A DNA stretch of 10,620 nt, from contig PAZI01000028.1 of assembly GCA_002715545.1 (NCBI GenBank), forward strand, positions 1 through 10,620, read 5' to 3'. This DNA is from Methanobacteriota archaeon (GTDB lineage: Archaea; Thermoplasmatota; Poseidoniia; Poseidoniales; SP79). The first letter of the stretch is position 1. Each line of letters opens with the position of its first letter. A program made the position numbers and the translations under genes. This document shows positions 7,086-10,620 of this stretch, piece by piece. The notes beneath the pieces are model-generated. The model made no database searches, was not told the DNA's origin, and worked only from the letters and a program-made list of their open reading frames with translations.

Positions 7086-7109
7086 GATGGTGGGTGATAA
7101 CAGATGCAT

Positions 7110-7117
7110 GATATTTC
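7110..7117 (-). promoter_or_regulatory. TATA-like box of TerB-like gene
   Basis: The minus strand reads GAAATATC, centred about 28 bases before ATG 7085, consistent with a leaderless message. It shares the GAAATA core with the tRNA-Cys box. Confidence 0.5.
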
Positions 7118-7249
7118 GATAGAGCTGCCCATGATGTGCTTTTCCTAGCGTGCCACATCGTGAGATTCTCAGAAGATATCATGTGGAAACGATGATTGGC
7201 ATCATGTGAGGTGCGGTGGCCCACCCTCTCTCATCGCCTAGGTGTTCGA

Positions 7250-8395
7250 ATGGTTCGTCTCTCTTCCCGCCTCTCTTCGATTGGGACTGGATTTGCGAAG
7301 TATTTCCAGAAACCTCCCGAAGATGTCATCCGACTGACAATAGGTGAACCCGACCTTGATACCCCTAAGGCAATCTCTGAGGCAGCGATTGCAGCATTAC
7401 GAGATGGACAGACCCACTATTCCCGATCGTTAGGACTTGAGCGCACTACACGGGCAGTTTCTACTTATCTTTCCAGAGGTGGTCTTGAAGTCGAACCAGA
7501 TGATATCATGATCACGAATGGTGCTAAACAAGCCCTTTTCTCAGCAATGTTGGCCATTGGCGACCCTGGCCAATCGATGATTATCCCCTCCCCTGCTTGG
7601 GCTTCCTACAACCCACAGTTGAAGGCATGTGGTCTACATCCGATTCACGTTCCTCTTGACCAGATGCTACATCTGGATATACCGTCGATTGAAGCAGCCA
7701 TTGATGAGACAACCGCAGCTATCATTGTGAATTCACCGAACAACCCAACAGGCTCGGTTTATACTACTGAGGAACTCACATCCCTTGTTGAGGTAGCAAT
7801 TGAACATGATCTGTGGTTGATTTCTGATGAGATTTATGCTCCGATGGTCTGGTTAGATGACAGGAATCACATTCCTATTGCATCTCTACCTGGAGCGAAG
7901 AACCGCACGGTAACGATTGGAGGTTGGTCGAAGGGTTGGGCCATGACAGGATGGAGACTTGGCTGGATTACCGGACCATCCTCCTTGATTGATCACGTGT
8001 CAGTCGTACAGGCGAATACCGTGACCCACCCCCCTACCTTTTTGCAGATCGGTGCAGCAGTAGCTCTTGAGGATGAGACTCTTGTTGAAGAGATCGTCAC
8101 TCCCTTCAGAGAGCGCCGTTCACTAGTGCTCAAGAGACTTCAAGCGATGCCGAACATTGTGGTCCCTGAGCTTGAAGGTGCATTCTATGCCTTCATCGAT
8201 ATCCGTCCAACAGGTCTCAGTGATCTTGAATTCGTTGAGCGTCTTCTTAGTGAGGCGCGAGTCCAAACGATTCCGGGATCACTGATGCCATTCGGAGAAG
8301 GATGGGTAAGATTGTCCTACACTGCCTCGACAAAGGATCTGATTGAAGGATTGGACCGAATGGAATCATGGTTGCATAAACTGGATTCTACATGA
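7250..8395 (+). CDS. Class I/II PLP-dependent aminotransferase (aspartate-aminotransferase-like)
   Basis: The enzyme transfers an amino group between an amino acid and a 2-oxo acid using pyridoxal phosphate in the cytoplasm. The 381-aa product begins MVRLSSRLSSIGTG at ATG 7250. AGGTG lies 4 bases before it, and this start matches the usual N-terminus of the family; the frame runs open back to a TTG at 7196. The IGEPDLDTP signature is at residues 32-40 and NSPNNPTG at 161-168 (Asn165 contacts PLP). SDEIYAP follows with Asp193 (pyridine nitrogen) and Tyr196. The Schiff-base lysine is Lys228 in GGWSKGWAMTGWRLGW, with Arg236 for phosphate. Arg354 (VRLSY) is the substrate carboxylate arginine. The fold type I subgroup resembles AspC/AAT I-gamma enzymes, but the amino-acid substrate cannot be fixed from sequence. 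The gene is divergent from the TerB-like gene, with a 164-base gap. Confidence 0.93.
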   Translation: MVRLSSRLSSIGTGFAKYFQKPPEDVIRLTIGEPDLDTPKAISEAAIAALRDGQTHYSRSLGLERTTRAVSTYLSRGGLEVEPDDIMITNGAKQALFSAMLAIGDPGQSMIIPSPAWASYNPQLKACGLHPIHVPLDQMLHLDIPSIEAAIDETTAAIIVNSPNNPTGSVYTTEELTSLVEVAIEHDLWLISDEIYAPMVWLDDRNHIPIASLPGAKNRTVTIGGWSKGWAMTGWRLGWITGPSSLIDHVSVVQANTVTHPPTFLQIGAAVALEDETLVEEIVTPFRERRSLVLKRLQAMPNIVVPELEGAFYAFIDIRPTGLSDLEFVERLLSEARVQTIPGSLMPFGEGWVRLSYTASTKDLIEGLDRMESWLHKLDST

Positions 8396-8449
8396 ATCTC
8401 TATTTTTCCAGATGGAAGCATTCATGGTCATCCAGCCTGAGCATCTCCT

Positions 8450-8785
8450 ATGGAAGATGAAGTGGCCCCGAAGGGCAAAGGTGGCTTGCGAGGGGGTCTT
8501 GCGAAGGCGGCATCGAAGGCAGTCAAGAAAGCAGGTAAATCAGCATCGATTGAAGCGGCGATGAAAGTAGCTAGCACTGCTGCCTCATCTTCTATAGAGG
8601 CGGCTAAGGATGCCGCTAAAGAAGCCTCCAAGCCATTGGTTGACAGCGTCAAGGAAAAGGCGGGTGAAATTCAGCAGTCAGCCTCTGAAGAGATATCCAA
8701 GAAGGTGAATAAAGTCGCCCAGGATGTCGTTATGGCTGCTGCAAAAGAACAGGCGAAAGATCTGCTCGGTGGGAAAAAATCCTGA
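8450..8785 (+). CDS. Small Ala/Lys-rich helical protein
   Basis: The protein is 111 aa and no specific family is recognised. After a short Gly/Lys-rich start (KGKGGLRGGLAKAASKAVKK), almost the whole chain is Ala, Lys, Glu and Ser in an amphipathic helical pattern (AAMKVASTAASSSIEAAKDA, KEKAGEIQQSASEEISKKV). This composition is shared by LEA-like, apolipoprotein-like and histone-H1-like proteins. Ala/Lys helices of this kind can bind membranes or nucleic acid, but low-complexity similarity does not establish either. There is no Cys, no signal peptide and no transmembrane segment. The start is 54 bases after the aminotransferase stop and no strong ribosome site precedes it. The stop abuts, tail to tail, the minus-strand gene beginning at 8786. 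The regular composition and clean ATG-to-stop frame support coding. Confidence 0.65.
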   Translation: MEDEVAPKGKGGLRGGLAKAASKAVKKAGKSASIEAAMKVASTAASSSIEAAKDAAKEASKPLVDSVKEKAGEIQQSASEEISKKVNKVAQDVVMAAAKEQAKDLLGGKKS

Positions 8786-8974
8786 TTACCTTGCATCACG
8801 CAGATCGACATAAGTGATGCCTTTCTCTCCTTTTTCGTCCTTCATCCTTCTTTTTGCTCTCTTTTTGGCACGCTCGATCAGATCCGTCATGAATCTGTGC
8901 CGAGCTTCATTTGCTGGTTGTTCTCTCTTTGCTCCGCTTGTTTCGCTCAAGGGTCCCATCCCCTGTTGGTCCAT
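8786..8974 (-). CDS. Small basic protein of unknown function
   Basis: The protein is 62 aa if ATG 8974 is used. The frame is open back to a TTG at 9031 directly after an in-frame stop, which would give 81 aa. ATG 8974 is preferred because a TATA-like octamer lies about 33 bases upstream, which would place transcription start a few bases before it. A polar N-terminus is followed by a basic helix (HRFMTDLIERAKKRAKRRMK) and a short tail (GITYVDLRDAR). No family is recognised. The basic helix could bind nucleic acid, which is inference only. It lies downstream of truD on the same strand and its stop touches the stop of the Ala/Lys-rich gene. Confidence 0.55.
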   Translation of the reverse strand: MDQQGMGPLSETSGAKREQPANEARHRFMTDLIERAKKRAKRRMKDEKGEKGITYVDLRDAR

Positions 8975-9003
8975 GACCAACGCCGCGTGGAGGTTCTTCC
9001 ATC

Positions 9004-9011
9004 GATATAAA
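9004..9011 (-). promoter_or_regulatory. TATA box of small basic gene
   Basis: The minus strand reads TTTATATC, the closest match to the archaeal TATA consensus in the window. It is centred about 33 bases before ATG 8974, implying a leader of roughly 7 bases. Confidence 0.5.
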
Positions 9012-9115
9012 TCAGAAGGTCTCTGGTTCAATCATACAGTGGTTGAGCCCTGATTAGTCCTTGAGCGATACAATTCATCACCAATATTCAGACCACATTT
9101 GAATCAAGCGTGGCG

Positions 9116-10381
9116 TTATTTCCTTTCAGGTGTCCGAACAAGACTTCTAGTGATGATTGTGGCATATGAACCGCTGTCCAGTGAGAATGCTACCTTAGTT
9201 GCCCAACGTGGTTGCCTGCGCTGTTTAGCACGCTTATCCTTGAATACTTCACCGACAGTGAGGTCCTTTGGCCGAAGCCGAAGTTTTCTCGGATGATGAG
9301 TAAGCCAAGCTCCAAATGATGAATCAATCTCAAGATTATTGTTTGTCATTCCTTCTGATTCTAGTACTTCATCGATGTACGGACTCCATGGCCCATTTTC
9401 TGTGTCGGTAGCAGCAAGAGGCCAATATTCACAGAGCTGATCCAAGAGACGCTCAAGTCTCTCAATCCACCTCCTCCTCTCTCTTCCACGTATCTCGAAC
9501 GGTACTTTTGGTAGAAGCAATGATGATGCCCTAAGTTGGACATTATCGAACGCCCATTCTCCAAGCTCATTGACAAGATATTTTCCCACTGATGCATTCC
9601 ATATCGATGATTGCCATGCCGACATCCATAATCGTCTCAGGTCCAATGAAATTGCATTGATCGCCACTTTAGCATCCTGGTGCTCATTCCATGCAGCAGT
9701 CACTTTCTTCATTTCATTAGGGACATCTTTCACCCGCTCAAGATTCGGCCACGCCTCTCGTGCCATTTTGCGAAATCGCCGTAATCGTGACCTATCTGAC
9801 CCTTGATCCCCTAAGAGATGCATCTTGAGAGCGCCTTCCCAATCTCCTAAGGCGATTAAACGCCCCGGCAACTTCCCACGTGATGCAGATCCAAAGCGCT
9901 GATTGTCAAATCCATTGATGGTACCTAGACGTTTGAGCAATGAGGTTCGGGCGTTCAGGCGATTCACATCATCCTTGCTAAGATCCCGTAGAAGGATGTC
10001 GAAGCGATTCCCCTCATGCTGACCTGAGCTGAGGGGATTAGCACTGTGTGCAATCCATTCCAGCCTCCATCCTTCTGAATCCATTCTGTCATCTTTCCAA
10101 CCTATATCATCTCCAAGTTGGTGTTTATCTGCTAAGGTGAGGTATTGGACCGTGACAGCTCGCCTGTCCTTCAATCCCGCTAGTCCGAAGGCCTTTCTCG
10201 GCAACCGATATCGCTTGCATAATCGAGAAAGTAGAGCCAGAGTATCCCAATCCCGCTTTGTGAGTTGATAGACTCTGAAAGGTCCGTCCACATGTTCAGA
10301 AGAGGGAACATCTTCGAGGATGTCCAAAGACGGAATCTCAGTGACCATGAATTCTTCAGGCTCACTCCGAAGCAGGACCAT
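9116..10381 (-). CDS. truD: tRNA pseudouridine(13) synthase TruD
   Basis: TruD isomerises uridine 13 of tRNA (in archaea often with wider specificity) to pseudouridine, in the cytoplasm. The 421-aa product has the PEEFMVTEI N-terminal family motif at residues 8-16. The catalytic loop GLAGLKDRRAVTVQ is at 66-79 with the nucleophile Asp72. Next are the RNA-binding motif GFDNQRFGSAS (families usually show NxFGxQRFG, so this copy is slightly divergent) and the GRLIALGDWEGAL helix. The C-terminal VAFSLDSGSYATIITR block is typical of archaeal members. The large insertion with many Arg and Trp residues corresponds to the TRUD domain. ATG 10381 is the first start codon after the in-frame stop at 10448-10450. 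GGAGG lies 25 bases before it, too far for a normal ribosome site. Confidence 0.95.
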   Translation of the reverse strand: MVLLRSEPEEFMVTEIPSLDILEDVPSSEHVDGPFRVYQLTKRDWDTLALLSRLCKRYRLPRKAFGLAGLKDRRAVTVQYLTLADKHQLGDDIGWKDDRMDSEGWRLEWIAHSANPLSSGQHEGNRFDILLRDLSKDDVNRLNARTSLLKRLGTINGFDNQRFGSASRGKLPGRLIALGDWEGALKMHLLGDQGSDRSRLRRFRKMAREAWPNLERVKDVPNEMKKVTAAWNEHQDAKVAINAISLDLRRLWMSAWQSSIWNASVGKYLVNELGEWAFDNVQLRASSLLLPKVPFEIRGRERRRWIERLERLLDQLCEYWPLAATDTENGPWSPYIDEVLESEGMTNNNLEIDSSFGAWLTHHPRKLRLRPKDLTVGEVFKDKRAKQRRQPRWATKVAFSLDSGSYATIITRSLVRTPERK

Positions 10382-10406
10382 CGATGAACGACCGAATAAG
10401 GCGATG

Positions 10407-10411
10407 CCTCC
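10407..10411 (-). promoter_or_regulatory. Misplaced Shine-Dalgarno-like GGAGG before truD
   Basis: GGAGG sits between the stop of the upstream gene (10425) and the truD ATG (10381), with 25 bases between it and the ATG. No ATG, GTG or TTG lies in frame in between, although the frame stays open back to 10447. Either it is unused or truD begins at an unusual codon. Confidence 0.3.
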
Positions 10412-10424
10412 TTTGACCTTGAGA

Positions 10425-10620
10425 CTATTTGCTGATGATAATGCGTCCTAAACTGACAATGCCGACAACGAACATGGTGGTATGAACAGCTCCATTGAGA
10501 AAACGATCTGATGGATGCATTCTGAATGCTTTTTCAACAACATTGCGAATGAATACTCCATCCCCTTTTTCTCTCCCTGAATCAGGTCCTCTCAATATCA
10601 CCTCAAGGTCACTGAGAATG
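10425..10620 (-). CDS. C-terminal fragment of probable membrane protein, cut by right edge
   Basis: The minus strand is open from the window edge to TAG at 10425-10427, giving 64 visible residues. A charged part (RGPDSGREKGDGVFIRNVVE) is followed by a hydrophobic segment near the C-terminus (LNGAVHTTMFVVGIVSLGRI) that could be a last transmembrane helix. The true C-terminus is Ile-Ser-Lys. The family is not recognised from this piece. It is on the same strand as truD, 43 bases upstream, so probably in the same transcript. It was supported by reading the frame directly, since its start lies outside the window. Confidence 0.55.
   Translation of the reverse strand, partial: ILSDLEVILRGPDSGREKGDGVFIRNVVEKAFRMHPSDRFLNGAVHTTMFVVGIVSLGRIIISK

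Noticed and set aside
7196..7249. Longer aminotransferase starting at TTG 7196
   Set aside because: The extra 18 residues do not resemble the family N-terminus, and AGGTG precedes ATG 7250.
9032..9115. Possible second tRNA (a GGTTCAATC-like piece near 9025)
   Set aside because: No acceptor stem or anticodon arm could be folded around it on either strand.

Overview
The window looks archaeal. It carries a long TruD of the archaeal type with its C-terminal SYAT motif and a Pcm-family isoaspartate repair enzyme. It also has a tRNA-Cys gene with no encoded CCA end, and TATA-like boxes 26-34 bases upstream of several starts, as expected for leaderless or short-leader archaeal transcripts. The moderate GC content, the zinc-ribbon/beta-propeller protein and the Beta_propel (PF09826-like) secreted protein would fit a marine Thermoplasmatota lineage such as Marine Group II (Poseidoniales). 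That placement is inference from gene style, not from a marker gene.

Layout. Bases 2-1204 (+) hold the 3' part of an extracellular beta-propeller gene cut by the left edge. It converges on a two-gene minus-strand unit at 1215-3565: an acidic, largely disordered protein of unknown function, then an unknown 374-aa protein coupled to it through a TGATG overlap. A G/C-run intergenic region (about 3566-3725) separates this unit from a compact plus-strand operon at 3726-6562. The operon encodes a zinc-ribbon/WD40-like protein, a GNAT-like acetyltransferase with a long C-terminal extension, and Pcm, with 4-base gaps. A tRNA-Cys (6591-6661, minus) with its own TATA box follows, then a TerB-like two-motif acidic protein (6702-7085, minus). 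Divergent from that is a class I PLP aminotransferase (7250-8395, +), followed by a 111-aa Ala/Lys-rich helical protein (8450-8785, +). That protein abuts, tail to tail, a small basic protein (8786-8974, minus). TruD (9116-10381, minus) and the C-terminal piece of a membrane protein (10425-10620, minus, cut by the right edge) finish the window.

How the genes relate. Two genes are plain housekeeping RNA functions (tRNA-Cys, TruD), one is protein repair (Pcm) and one is amino-acid metabolism (aminotransferase). The least understood parts are the acidic-protein pair and the zinc-ribbon/propeller-GNAT-Pcm operon, which share a divergent intergenic region. No mobile element, CRISPR array, rRNA or integration site was seen. 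The window reads as ordinary chromosome with several lineage-specific unknown genes rather than as a mobile island.
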